Below, piece by piece: positions 43,023 to 53,832 of a stretch of DNA of 64,000 nt. Under the pieces are notes generated by a model. That model saw nothing but the letters and a program-made list of their open reading frames with translations. It was not told the DNA's origin and did not search any database. The DNA comes from Trichobilharzia regenti (Eukaryota; Platyhelminthes; Trematoda; Strigeidida; Schistosomatidae). A program made the position numbers and the translations under genes. Numbering within the stretch: the stretch's first letter is position 1; each line of letters begins with the position of its first letter. The stretch lies in assembly GCA_944472135.2 (NCBI GenBank), contig OX235270.1, positions 82,717,168 to 82,781,167 of the forward strand, read 5' to 3'.

Positions 43023-43985
43023 TTACAACAAACTACAATTATAAATTTTAATATTATTGGAACTAGATGATTAACATTTCTACACAGGACAGTAATATTA
43101 GTTCACACATAATATAAAAGTTAGCATAACGGGACTAGTTAGTTTGTGTACCAAAATAACCACAGTTACTAAACAGAATATATATGTATATATTTATTAA
43201 TCACTCCTTAAGGACTCCCGTTGCTTTCTTTTGCGTTGCTGTTGTTTGTCTTCTTTTTTCTCTCACCATTTCAGCTTCCATTTGACTTTTTGAATGAGAA
43301 TGAATAATGTGGATATTTGACCATTTACAATGACAAATGATCTGCAAACATTATTGGTCCCGTATCTTTCAGTTGCCTGGTTAATAACGAATTAACTTTC
43401 TCCACGACGCAACCTGGATTACATTTGTGGAATATACTCTTATACCAATGGAAAAGTATCTATTTGTAATACAACGTCACGATTGTAGCTTATAACATAA
43501 CTGATCGTATCTGTAAAAATAGCTTCCTTATTACCCAATTTGGATATAAATCAAATCAAAAATAAGATTCGGATTTGTACACACCCAAGTTATATTGAGG
43601 AATTACTTCAAGCTTTATTTTTTCCCAAGTATTTTTAATCCATCCAAAACTTACTTGGGTTTTTTTGTTAATGCGAAGTTAATATTCCTATATTTCATGA
43701 CGTGCTCCATTGAATGACTGGTTATCATATTGTTCCCACAGACCTAAGACAAAAACGCCAGCAACCATGTAACTTAACCATAAACCAAATTTATGAAATT
43801 TATATAATGCTTACCCATGCCTGTATATTTGGTGTGTCCTACACAAGTAGGAAATAATGTGTATTTTATTAAAACATTATTATTAATTATGATTGCTAAT
43901 CGTATATGTAATTTATCATATTGATGATGCCTGTAAACTGGCGTCTCTCATGTACAAAATGAGAATATATTATTATTATTATTAT
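43023..43985 (+). other. CR1 3' region ending in a TTA microsatellite
   Basis: No frame or known repeat recognised. It ends ACAAAATGAGAATATATTAT followed by TTA repeats against the Gypsy integrase. Confidence 0.5.
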
Positions 43986-44720
43986 TACAGTAAACGGTCC
44001 TTCCCAGCGTTTATGAAATTTGAAAGCTTTCCCTTTAGGTGGTGCCTCCCTAAGTAGCATCACCTTGTCTCCTGGTTCCACAGGTGATCCGTGTGCTTTC
44101 CTATCATAGTATTCTTTCTGGTACCTCTGGTTTGTTTGGAGTATATCCCTAGTCATTTGGTGCACCTTGTTCAGGTTTCGTCTAAGTCTGATTACGCGTT
44201 CGGATGCAATCAGTGTGTCCTCTCCCAGTGTGTTTGAAGTCAGATCGACTGGCAACCGGAGTTCTTTTCCAGTGACCATATAATGAGGCGTTTGACGCGT
44301 AGCTTTGTGAATGCTTGCTCCGTATGCCATTAAGCACTGTGAGAGTGATCGGTCCCATTCCCTGGGGTTGTTTTGGTCTAAAAATGCCTGCAAGAGAGAT
44401 TTTAGTGTCTGATTGGTGCGTTCAACCAAACCATTTCCCTGTGGGTGGCACGCGGTAGTGAGTGTCTTCCGGATACCCATTATGCGACAGAGCTCGCTGA
44501 CAATGATACTTTCAAAGTTGGATCCTCGATCTGAGTGTAGCTGAAGTGGTGACCCCCAACGGCTGACCCAGTGGCCAAAAATTAACTCTACGATGGTTAC
44601 AGCATCAATCTGTGGAAACGGGATAGCCTCGCACCATTTGGTAAAATGGTCTACCATAACTAAAATATAGTTATTATTTCTGGAAGTTACTGGAAGAGGC
44701 CCAACCAAGTACCAAGTCAC
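43985..44720 (-). pseudogene. Gypsy integrase core
   Basis: The minus-strand frame reads LVGPLPVTSRNNNYILVMVD, HFTKWCEAIPFP, LHSDRGSNFES, ACHPQGNGLVERTNQTLKSL, then MAYGASIHKATRQTPHYMVT and HKRWEGPFTV. These are the DDE integrase motifs (D in VMVDHFTK, D in HSDRGSNF, E in GLVERTNQ), followed by the start of the C-terminal domain. The reading frame then runs into the CR1 tail (IIIIII from the TTA repeat). It joins the zinc-finger/RNase H frame at 44674-45498 through a frame change near 44700. Confidence 0.85.
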
Positions 44721-45498
44721 TTGGATGACCAGTTATAATGGGTTCGAAGGGTGCCTTATTATATTTGTGCGGAGCCTTAATAGTTTGGCATACCTCGCAG
44801 GAGTCACAGAAATCTATGATGTCTTTCCTCTGGTGAGGCCAGCAATAACACCTTTCAGCCGCTTCACTCATTTTCCCTGAGCCCGCGTGGCCTAACTGCT
44901 GGTGTAATGACAGAAGTACTGTGGGTAATGCCGACTGTGGATCCACAAAGCGACGAGTATAAGTGGGTCCATGTTGGTAATAGAGGATGTTATCGACAAT
45001 TTTCAAATTATTCCACCGAGACCATAAACACCTGGTTTCCCATCCAAGCTTACTTATTACCTGGGTTGTCGGTCGTTCGCCTCCACTTTGAACACGTTCG
45101 TAAATCAAGGCCAGTTCAGGGTCTGAAGACTGAAGTTTAGGCCATCCATATGAAGTATGAGCCTCTAGTTGGAGCAGCGAAACTTGTGCTTCAGCGCATG
45201 ATGGGCAGTCACCGTGATATTTAAGAGGTTTTCTTGACAATGCATCTGCATTTCCATGATTTTTACCCGGTCTATGCATGCATTCGAAGTCACGCTCTTG
45301 TAGGTGTTCTTGCCATCTAGCAATCTGACCCTCAGCTTCTTTGAAGTTATGTAGCCAGCTAAGGGCTTTATGATCAGTGCGTACAACGAAATGTCTACCG
45401 GAGATATGCCCTAAAGTGCTTAGCAAAATTGACCAGTGCCAGCATTTCTTTCCGCGTGGTGCAGTAATTCTCACTCTTGTTGAGTGCTCGACTTGCAT
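44674..45498 (-). pseudogene. Gypsy RNase H plus integrase zinc finger
   Basis: The RNase H part includes GRHFVVRTDHKALSWLHNFK, QIARWQEHLQERDFECMHRP, GKNHGNADALSRKPL. Next is the integrase HHCC finger: LHQQLGHAGSGKMSEAAERC, YCWPHQRKDIIDFCDSCEVC. A frame change near 45490 separates it from the upstream RNase H start and RT (45773-46372); the strip 45500-45770 is damaged. The order RT-RH-IN marks it as Ty3/Gypsy. Confidence 0.8.
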
Positions 45499-45772
45499 AG
45501 GCTATCACCTTTTCTACTCCATCTGCGTCTTTTTCAGACAAGACAGCCCCGATACCAGAGTCGCTAGCGTCTGTATCTAGGATGAATATACCTGCCTGGT
45601 CAGAAACATTGGGATATGCTAGGATGGGGGGCTACATAAACAGTTTTTAAGTATTTCGAAGGCTTTCGTAGCTGATGCTGTCCAGCTGTAGTCTTTCTTT
45701 TTAAGAATGTCGAATAAGGAGCTGCAAGGAAAGAAAAGTTAAGTACAAAACGTCGATAATACGAGGCCAACC

Positions 45773-46646
45773 CTAAAAAACTATGTAATTCGGGGGGGGT
45801 GAGTTTGGGAGCGTCCAGTCATCAACTTCCTGAACTTTTGCTGGATCACATTTAATGCCTTCGGCTGAAACGATGTGACCTAAGAAGCACACTTCTTTCC
45901 TGAAGAAATGACATTTCCATGGGTTCAATTTTAACCCAACGGTCTGCATCCGTTCTAATACTTCCGAAATGTCACTTAAATGTTCAGTCATCGTCTTACT
46001 ATGTATGATAACATCGTCTAGATATACCAAACACTTACCTGGTATACAATCACTCAAGACCGTTTGTACGAGGCGTCGGAATGTTGCTGGGGCATTGAAT
46101 AACCCAAACGGCATTGTTTCAAACTCATCCAGGCCTGCTTGTACAATGAATGGTGCTTTTTGCTTGTCATCTAGGTGTACTTCAACCTGCCAATATCTCG
46201 ATGTCAAATCTAGAGTGGTGAGCCAATTCGACCTCTCTAGGGCATCAGAAGTGTCGTCTATGCGTGGAAGGGGAAAGCAGTCTCGTCTAGTTAACAGGTT
46301 CAACTTACGATAATCTACACATAGCCGGAGTGTCCCATTCAATTTTTTAACTAAAACTACTGGGAAGCCCATGGAGATACGGATAGTTTGATGACATTTT
46401 TCTCTAACAGTTCATCAACTAACCTATTAAGCTCCTTCTGGTAATGTGCAGGTTGTCCACAATGTGGGACGTACCTGTTTCTATGTGATGTTGGACCAGT
46501 TTTGTTCTTCCCGGGTTTTTTCCATCCCAGTCAAAACAGTCCTCATATTTGTCTAGCATTTTATTAAAGTTGGCTACCATTTCCGGTGGTAGGGGTTCTA
46601 TAGACGTCAGCATTCGCTGAGTCTCAATCTTAGCATCTCCCTGCAC
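45773..46646 (-). pseudogene. Gypsy reverse transcriptase
   Basis: 46646-46419 gives the pre-RT segment (MVANFNKMLDKYEDCFDWDG, HHIETGTSHIV). After a frame change, 46372-45773 gives PVVLVKKLNGTLRLCVDYRK, LNLLTRRDCFPLPRIDD, WLTTLDLTSRYWQVEV (first catalytic Asp), MPFGLFNAPATFRRLV, CLVYLDDVIIHSKTMTEHL (YLDD), KCHFFRKEVCFLGHIVSAEG. Domains are complete except for the indels. Confidence 0.85.
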
Positions 46647-46702
46647 GCCAAAAGTGCCGTGCTCTACGTCGTTTCCTATAATAAATGGGATGGAACAGTC
46701 CT

Positions 46703-47035
46703 TCAGTATAAGAGTCCTCGACTACAATCTGTTATTCTGGACAGCTTTTCCAGGAGGTCGACTCCCAAGATTACCTGCCACGGCACCCAGGTAGAGACGA
46801 TGAAGGCGTGCTGGAGTGACAGTGCTCCCAATTTAAGAGGCAGCAGGACCACTCCATGGGATTGCATGCAGTCTCCATTGGCTGTCGTAAGCCGCAACTT
46901 GTGAGTCCCTATTGTGGGCCTAAACGTCTCTGGAACACATGAGGAATGTATGACAGAACAAGTTGCTCCTGAGTCAACTAACATAACACTTTTTTCCGCG
47001 TATATAACCCACAACTTTCGGGGAGGAGGTGACAC
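46703..47035 (-). pseudogene. Gypsy aspartic protease
   Basis: Contains VMLVDSGATCSVIHSSCVPE, the single-domain retroviral-type protease active site (DSGA), then LKLGALSLQHAFIVS and the conserved VILGVDLLEKL. It overlaps the gag frame at 46974-47035, so gag-pol probably used a frameshift or this is a secondary indel. It cleaves the polyprotein in intact elements. Confidence 0.8.
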
Positions 47036-47732
47036 TGATTAGTTTTACAGTAGGCTGACAATTCATATCGACATGTGACTCGCCTGCATTGTGACCACAA
47101 CTCCTACCAAGCTTACCAAACCGCTTGTAGTGGTAGTAATCGTTTAGTGAGGTGGAGTGCGACTGTTGGCGTCCTTTCCACGGTGATGTGGGATTCTGTG
47201 CATGTTTTGTTGTTCTGTGCTGATATCCCATTGCGTTTACCTGTGGGCATGTGGTTTCTGGCTCTTCCAGGCTTTCGACTAGGCGTGCCCTAGTTTCCGC
47301 TTCTGCCATGGATGCTGAAGTGGGCAAGTTGAAGTCCTTCCTGTAACGGACGTCGACACCCTGCAGGAACTTGGAATATATAGCGTCCTCAACCTCTGAA
47401 TATGCCTTGTCCTGTGTAGCTTGATGCGCCAGCTTGCGGAGACGTAAGGTGAACTGGTTGATGGATTCACCTGGGCTCTGGTTGCACTCACTGAATCTTT
47501 TCAGCAATTCAATGTGAGGTACTGGTGGCACTATACGTGCTCTTAGAGTACTCAAGAGGGTGGTCAAGGGTATATGCACATAATCCATACCGATTGTAAA
47601 CATTTCCAGGGACCGTCTAACAGAATCGATGGCGAATGCATTCGGGTGAGGCACGTTCATCAGATCAACGCGTCGGCGCACCTTGTGCGGCCACAGCTCG
47701 AAGTCATCACCGACCTCCAGTTTATGTGGCAA
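46974..47732 (-). pseudogene. Gypsy gag
   Basis: A 252-codon frame with a capsid-like region: LTTLLSTLRARIVPPVPHIE, LLKRFSECNQSPGESINQFT, LRLRKLAHQATQDKAYSEVE, IYSKFLQGVDVRYRKDFNLP. This is the retrotransposon gag (capsid) signature. A nucleocapsid knuckle seems decayed: YYHYKRFGKLGRSCGHN where C-x2-C-x4-H-x4-C is expected. The open frame begins at 47732, but the element's gag may have started further upstream. Confidence 0.75.
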
Positions 47733-47925
47733 AGGATGAACATAACGAGAAGCAGGCTGATTTGACTAAAAAGCTGGAGCCATCACTTCGGCTAATTGAT
47801 CAACCTCGTTGGATGCGGTCTGTTTGACACGAGAAGTGTTCTTGGAGGCCTCATGGAGTCGAGATTTGGAAGAAGAAAGTTTTTTCGTTGGATGGCTCTC
47901 CATTTATGTAATCCCACTCGACAGT

Positions 47926-48187
47926 GCAATGATCTGAAACAGAGAGCAAAGCGCACGTTAGCAGTGTGATCACACAAGTGCCGAGTGCTAGTAAGAACGA
48001 AGACTCAACTTCAAGGGTTATATTTACAACCAATCGCAATACAACTAGATAAGAGGGAGAAGGCACTCCTATTGGTCATCCGTTGCCTCGTCTTGAGTAA
48101 CCAATCCCTGCACACTTCGTAGCCGACGTGAAAGTAGACAAGCATAGTTTGAACATTAGAAAACCGCCGAAATTACCATGCCTTACA
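47926..48187 (-). repeat. Gypsy 5' LTR
   Basis: Direct counterpart of 39100-39361. Just inside (lower coordinates) the minus strand reads CACTGTCGAGTGGGATTACA, where a primer-binding site should lie. Confidence 0.85.
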
Positions 48188-48335
48188 AATACTGCAGTCA
48201 TCTTTCCATCGTTCGCTGTTCGTTGTAAGACGGAGAAATACTATCAGAAGTATTTATTGCAATGACGAATATTCTTAGACTTTTGGCTCAATAACCTAAG
48301 GATTGGTTCAGTATTGGTGCAAGAATAAAGGGGTT
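48188..48335 (+). repeat. BEL/Pao LTR, right part (split by Gypsy insertion)
   Basis: Contains CGTTCGCTGTTCGTTGTAAG and ends at AATAAAGGGGTT. It is colinear with 33180-33340 of the plus-strand LTR. Joined to 38999-39099 it makes most of one LTR. It stops where the minus-strand BEL LTR begins. Confidence 0.7.
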
Positions 48336-48693
48336 TGTCAGCCACATCTCGTAAACCGTTAATGCCCAGCTCTTGCTGCGCTCGGGCCCACGCTGTTCCT
48401 TAAAGTTTTCAGAAACGCTCAGTTATAACGGACGAAAAAACCAAAACACCGATTGGCCGCTTGAGATTTCTTTATTGTTACACCAACATATAAAAGGAAT
48501 AAGTAAACTAAGGTCTGAAAACAAATATTACAATAATAAATCATTGTATTACTTCTGACGATGTTTCACTCTTCTTTCTGAACAGCGACCGATGAGACGA
48601 TGACTGTCGTATTGATGCCTCCGCGAAAATTGGGGAAGTTAATTTTGAGCAAACAACCAAGAATTGATCGTTCAATCTTCAACTCCATTGACA
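48336..48693 (-). repeat. BEL/Pao 3' LTR
   Basis: The plus strand starts TGTCAGCCACATCTCGTAAA and ends CTTCAACTCCATTGACA. The polypurine tract (reverse complement GGGGAG) lies just outside at 48694-48699. Confidence 0.85.
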
Positions 48694-49384
48694 CTCCCCG
48701 GCAAAATACGGATCCAACCCTTTTTTCCTTCACGACCAATACACGTTGACTTGGATGCCATTGCGAGAACCTGGGTCACACGGACAGAGCTGAAATGGAA
48801 AACAAACAGAAAAGCCAACACACCACAAGCATACCCACAGCACAATCTCACACATCGCTGACGACCTGCGCCTCCAGACAGAGACCTCCTCTTGATATCT
48901 TGCAACACAATCGCCACTTGCTAGAATGACTCTTGCAGAATGCAACGTGACCATAGCACCACCTCACGATACTCCACGCACATCCTCTTATCTACTCACT
49001 ACCAATTACCACTGCAATCGCTTGTCACTCATTCTGCCTCAATTCTAGTAACGGTGACGCATGCGAGCCTCAGCCGTTTACACTCTTTCTCCCCGGCGTG
49101 TCGGACCGCAGCTAACAATTATCTCCGTGTGCATTTCATTCTCAGCAATAGCCTAGCCTCCCCGGCGTATACGCCCCATCTGCTGTCCTTAACATCAATC
49201 AATTCATTCATGGATGTAGAAGAGTGGACACAACTTCAGAAATAATCACGACGAAAATTTTAACAAAATTATGCAATAACAACAAGGTACGAAAACAACG
49301 AGTAAACACAATGAATCCAAAAAACACCAACTGATATGACACACCACACATATATACAAACAGTACACACAAACTCGCAGTTCA
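48694..49384 (-). other. BEL/Pao 3' internal region
   Basis: The first ~260 nt match 32851-33109 in reverse. The rest is GC-richer and has no recognised domain. Confidence 0.55.
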
Positions 49385-49862
49385 TTTCTTGATGGAATTC
49401 CTTTGGAGAATCGCAGGGCTAACACCAGTACGCCTACAAACCTTCACAGGTTGACCATTGTAAGTTGTGGAACGTCCGGACACAAACAAGATTATTCAAC
49501 AATTACAATAATTGGAACTCACACAATTATTTAACACAAACACATGTACAATCGCTACATCAAATGTTGTGGATTCTGACACGACAAACTACCCTTGAAA
49601 AACTGTAGGACTTACAGCAGTACGCCTACATTCCTTCTCAGGTTGATGATACAAGTGGAAGTCGTCCGGACACAAACAGAATTGCCAACAGCTGGATGAG
49701 AGATGATACCAATTCAGTATATACAATATGAACATATGTACAAAATCACACACCGAGCACATTGGACTGCTCATTGATGCGCTACCCTTTGAAGAACTGT
49801 AGGACTTACAGCAGTACGCCTACAACCCTTCTCAGGTTGACGCACTAGGTTGGAAAATCGTT
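49385..49862. repeat. Tandem repeat of about 193 bp, roughly 2.5 units, in the BEL element
   Basis: The block CAGTACGCCTACA recurs at 49426, 49618 and 49812 (spacing 192 and 194). Each time it is followed by CTTCTCAGGTTGA (or CTTCACAGGTTGA), and in the first two units by GTCCGGACACAAACA. Confidence 0.85.
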
Positions 49863-51800
49863 GCAGAGTTCATTTGCTGACTTCCTTCTATCAGCTATAT
49901 CCCCAAATCTGAATGGTAACACGCCCGTGTCATTGTATCGTAGAATATAGATGACTAACAAACACACGACATATCTGATCAACCAAGCGTAGAAACAGAG
50001 TAATTTACACCAAAGATAATAACATTCAAATAGTAACTTGAAACAAGAAATGTCTTTATTCATGCAAGTCAATTTAACAATTACTCTCTCGTTTACACTT
50101 GGCTTATCCTCACTAAATTGAGCAATATCTTTCGTCCTTTCAAACCCACCAATACTATCATAGTCATTGCACAAGATACTTGAGTTGATGGGCGTCTTTT
50201 TCATTGTGGATGACAACACCAACGATGACCGACTGATACCAGTTGATGAAGTTAGCGGTGGATCAAAAGCTGTTGTTGCTCGGCTTTCAGAAGTTTGTCT
50301 ACCTGCAAGACCAACACCACTGCTGTCTTTTACTATCAGCTCAGGTTTAACACTAGCATCTGATGATAGGTGGGCTACATGCTGATCAATCACACCGACG
50401 GTCTCACAAGTACGCATGCCTTCTGCAACTGAATCTGCATTTATTTCTACTTCACGTTCAAGTTCTACAGAACCTTTATTTAACTTAGCGGTAGTAGGCA
50501 TTCCCTCCATTTCATCATGATCAACCAAAGAGAAATCTGCACTATCATGATCATTACCACAAATATTCAATTTACCGTCAACTTGATCATTTTCAAACTC
50601 TTTAATAACAGAAGTAGACAATTTTGGTTCCTCCTCACAAATCATTAAAGGTTTTATATCTTCACTCTGACTAGTTATACTTTGTAAACTTGTAGGGTCA
50701 GAACTGCACTCTGAAGCAGCAACTATATTCTGTGACACTCTATTCAACAATGGCTTACCAGTTGCAACTACAGACTTCCTGACCGCACCGTTATCGTCAC
50801 ACAATTCGGAGTCAGGCCTGTAGTTTACATTTAGCTTATCACTGAACTTGCTCACTGGTTCACAGTTCACCTTTGTATGCACCTCTTGCAAACGTGTAAA
50901 ACACAACCGTGCTTGTCTTGCATCTTGTAACTTATCTGTTGAGGATGTACTACGAAACCTGTTACACTCACTAGGTCTATATGCATTACCAGACATCATG
51001 GAGCCTTCTCGATATCCACCTCTCTGAGGCTCTTTCGTCATCAATGATTGCATTTTACCCTCAGACTGCTCTATCCTAGGGGTGAGATGTAATAGACTGG
51101 CAAACCTGCTCATCGATTGACTGACACTATTTTTCACTAGTTTCAGGATATCATCAAATTTTGGCTCGATACCCTCATCCTCCATACGGGAGCTTATCTT
51201 CACCCACTTCCTTTGCAGTCGAGTAGGTAGGCGTCTTGCTATTACTTCTAGGACAAAACTCGAGTTGAGGTCACTCATGCAATTCATCGAAATCAAGGTA
51301 TTCTTATAAGTCATAAGACTATCTAAACACTCAGTAAGTGCCTTGGATTCATCTTGAAGTTGACTGCCGTTACCTTTGACAGCTTCGTATACGTTCCTCA
51401 CAATCATTGAAGGTCTTCCAAACCTTTGACGTAATATGCTCATAGCCTCGTAGTAGCCCTCTTTTGGCTTCATAAACTTACAACACTGTATAGCTCTTGC
51501 AGCATCTCCAGTGCAATATCTCATCAAATACATTAACTTCAATTCATCACTTAATAGAAAACTACTCAACATGATCTCAAACTCCTTTACAAATTGTAAA
51601 TAATCAGCCGAGTTTCCATCGAAACACCGTGGTTCTAATTTAGGGAGTTTGATGTTCCTATTATCCCTGAACGGCGAAACAGTAACATCAACCATATCAT
51701 GCTTAACATCAGACACATCGTTACAAGTAACAGACAAATCACAATGACTTACTTTCCTGTTTACATCCAAGACACTCTGTCGCTTCTTTGACCCAGGCAT
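49845..51800 (-). CDS. BEL/Pao gag-like protein (DUF1759 type)
   Basis: A 651-codon intact frame starting MPGSKKRQSVLDVNRK. Residues about 50-200 have the Pao/BEL gag signature: KLPKLEPRCFDGNSADYLQF, EFEIMLSSFLLSDELKLMYL, RYCTGDAARAIQCC, EGYYEAMSILRQRFGRPSMI. The middle is Ser/Asp-rich (for example IKEFENDQVDGKLNICGNDH). No CCHC knuckle is seen. Near the end (about 590-620) there is a membrane-like stretch LLFECYYLWCKLLCFYAWLI followed by RYVVCLLVIYILRY, unusual for a gag and possibly read from non-coding sequence. The last codons run into the first tandem-repeat unit. Pol does not follow, so particles would depend on a full BEL element for enzymes. Confidence 0.8.
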   Translation of the reverse strand: MPGSKKRQSVLDVNRKVSHCDLSVTCNDVSDVKHDMVDVTVSPFRDNRNIKLPKLEPRCFDGNSADYLQFVKEFEIMLSSFLLSDELKLMYLMRYCTGDAARAIQCCKFMKPKEGYYEAMSILRQRFGRPSMIVRNVYEAVKGNGSQLQDESKALTECLDSLMTYKNTLISMNCMSDLNSSFVLEVIARRLPTRLQRKWVKISSRMEDEGIEPKFDDILKLVKNSVSQSMSRFASLLHLTPRIEQSEGKMQSLMTKEPQRGGYREGSMMSGNAYRPSECNRFRSTSSTDKLQDARQARLCFTRLQEVHTKVNCEPVSKFSDKLNVNYRPDSELCDDNGAVRKSVVATGKPLLNRVSQNIVAASECSSDPTSLQSITSQSEDIKPLMICEEEPKLSTSVIKEFENDQVDGKLNICGNDHDSADFSLVDHDEMEGMPTTAKLNKGSVELEREVEINADSVAEGMRTCETVGVIDQHVAHLSSDASVKPELIVKDSSGVGLAGRQTSESRATTAFDPPLTSSTGISRSSLVLSSTMKKTPINSSILCNDYDSIGGFERTKDIAQFSEDKPSVNERVIVKLTCMNKDISCFKLLFECYYLWCKLLCFYAWLIRYVVCLLVIYILRYNDTGVLPFRFGDIADRRKSANELCNDFPT

Positions 51801-51944
51801 TGTTGAACTTGACCCAATTCCAAAAACGTTCCAGATATTGCTTGTTCAAAGAGGACTTGACCGGCACCAGGAAAGATGAACGGTGACTATCCAAACTTTC
51901 ACCAACTGTCTGAATCCGCCAGATCTGTTTCTATCGTCAGAAAC

Positions 51945-52265
51945 TGTCAGCCACGTCTCATAAACCGTTAATGCCCAGCTCTTGCTACGCTCGGGCCCAC
52001 GCTGTTCCTTGAAGTTTTCAGAAACGCTTAGTTATAACGGACGAAAAAACCAAAACACCGATTGGCCGCTTGAGAATTCTTTATTGTTACACCAACATAT
52101 AAAAATAGTAATTGAACTAAGGTTTCTGACGATGTTTTTACTCTTCTTTCTGAACAGCGACCGATGAGACGATGACTGTCGTATTGATGCCTCCACGAAA
52201 ATTGGGGAAGTTGATTTTGAGCAAACAACCATGAATCGATCGTTCAATCTTCAACTACATTGACA
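51945..52265 (-). repeat. BEL/Pao 5' LTR
   Basis: Plus strand TGTCAGCCACGTCTCATAAA to CTTCAACTACATTGACA. It is shorter than the partner LTR by a central deletion near 52110. Confidence 0.85.
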
Positions 52266-52770
52266 ATATATTTGTGATGATGACTAGATTCAGGCATGAC
52301 TTATTAATAAGAACTGACGAAGTAATTGGTGGCATATTTTAGTGTAAGCCTAATCTAAATACGATTGCTAAAGCTCAGCGAATTCAATAATTCGTCTGGT
52401 GTAGACTTTAATTAACGCTACATGTTAACAGCCTTAGTCATATGGATTGACATCATTAGTAATGCAATACTTTCGAATACACGTAAGCGTATAAGAACTG
52501 GAACTCGAATGCAGTGCCTAAGTTATGCCTACTATTGCCCCTAAAGACTTGTATATGACTATGAGACGTATGCACGTCAGCTAACTGAAATACTTATAAT
52601 TTAACACGTATGACGACCGACATCGTTCTTAAGCAATTACACTTACGTATAGTTAAAGTCCTAGAGAGCACCGGTCTAGCATGCCGTGCTCAATAAGGGA
52701 ACACATGAATTGAAAGACAGTAAGATTGACATGAAAAATTTATTTTAATTATGATACAAATTCAGTTTAC
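52266..52770. other. Stretch between BEL element and transposase-like gene
   Basis: Nothing recognised. Confidence 0.35.
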
Positions 52771-53206
52771 TTACATATTCAGAGTACGATTGATTCCTGC
52801 GATTACTTCTACTGAATAATTCCTGGCAAACACTTCTCCAAATTTGTCATTAATTTTCCTCAAGCCCTTATTCACAATACTTATATAGGTTTCGAATGGG
52901 GCACTTCGATTTCGAGGGACAACAGCTGACGTGCATTGAGATGCGAACAAGTTGCGTGACCACTCCCATTGTTTGAAATTCTGCATCACATAATTAACTA
53001 CAAAAGGTGAAACAAAAAACGTAAAGATAACTATGAACTGAATATTACACGTGCAATGATGGTAGTGCTTGTGTCTTGTTTCCAATTAAGGCAATGTACA
53101 CACGAACAGGTTAATGAAAATTACAACTTTCCGGATATAAGAACATTAATTAATTAAATTTCGGTCGACATAAATTAAAAACGGAGTCATAAAAACGCAA
53201 ATAAAC

Positions 53207-53739
53207 CTGTGAAATACGGCTTTCTGAAATGGACCAAAAGCAAGTGTCAGCAGGGGTACCGATAGGTCTGAAATGTAAAGCACGTGCAGGTGCAAGCACT
53301 CAGATCAACCTCAACTCTATTCCCATTTTCTTTAGAGAATACATAATCAAAGGATTCAAACTCAACAATAGCCCATCGTCGCCTTTCGTATTCACGGATT
53401 ACCTTCCTCGTGGCGTATGGCGTCAGTAATCTTTTAATTGGGATTAGACGTTGTGAACAGGGATAAGTGAAGCATCGCGAGTGAGCAATGATCGCCTCCT
53501 GCTGTATTCTTGAAAAACTTTGTTTATACCATTTAAACACCTTCAGCATACTTTTATGCAGACTATCAGATCTTTGCAAGTACCGTTTCATTTGCTCGTG
53601 GGAGCTCTCGACGCAATTATTTGTATCATTCCCAAAAGTCAGCACGTTGTCTCTGAAACATGCTGCCCACAATTCTCGTCTATGCATCCAACGACGTTGT
53701 AGATATTGACTGACAGTAGCATCCAATCTGCTAATAACT
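53207..53739 (-). pseudogene. Transposase-like gene, SWIM-finger exon with nonsense codon
   Basis: Begins VISRLDATVSQYLQRRWMHR after acceptor ttctatttcag and includes FGNDTNNCVESSHEQMKRYL and the SWIM CxC...PC-stop-H. Reading through the TGA, the frame continues to donor TTCACAG|gtttat at 53207. Its leftover base joins the TT of the next exon (52997) in phase, so the stop is probably a recent single-base change. Confidence 0.7.
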
Positions 53740-53832
53740 CTGAAATAGAAATTAAATCTGGAAAATGAGAACATTAAAGGCATTACTCTGATCTATTTTA
53801 CACTGCACTAGACGGCATAAGTAGTTCTTCAC

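Larger units (their letters stand above)
39553..43985 (+). mobile_element. CR1-like LINE inserted in the Gypsy integrase
   Basis: ORF1 (39620-40966) is followed by ORF2 pieces (40908-43022), about 960 nt of 3' sequence and a terminal TTA-type microsatellite (GAATATATTATTATTATTA near 43965), directly against the Gypsy codons for GPFTV. The endonuclease domain expected between ORF1 and RT is absent, so this is an internally deleted copy. The length of the 3' sequence may hide a further small insertion. Confidence 0.8.
39100..48187 (-). mobile_element. Ty3/Gypsy LTR element carrying a nested CR1 element
   Basis: Two direct 262-nt LTRs (39100-39361 and 47926-48187) differ at only about four positions by eye. 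Between them, on the minus strand, are gag, protease, RT, RNase H and integrase remnants; the integrase C-terminus (39560-39370) is cut off from the rest by a CR1-like insertion (about 39553-43985). Without the insert the element is about 4.7 kb, normal for Gypsy. Its pol has several frameshifts, yet the LTRs are nearly identical. It is inserted in a BEL LTR. No clean target-site duplication was identified. Confidence 0.85.
48336..52265 (-). mobile_element. Non-autonomous BEL/Pao LTR element (gag only)
   Basis: LTRs at 48336-48693 and 51945-52265 enclose 3.25 kb with a gag-like ORF (49845-51800), a tandem-repeat block and a short 3' region. No protease, RT, RNase H or integrase signature is present. 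The plus-strand relic at 32280-33469 shares the same 3' organisation. The LTRs carry the terminal TGTCA/TGACA and are similar apart from indels (358 versus 321 nt). Confidence 0.8.

Noticed and set aside
39095..48192. Target-site duplication for the Gypsy insertion
   Set aside because: Flanking bases (AGCAA-like on the left, AATAC on the right) do not match convincingly.
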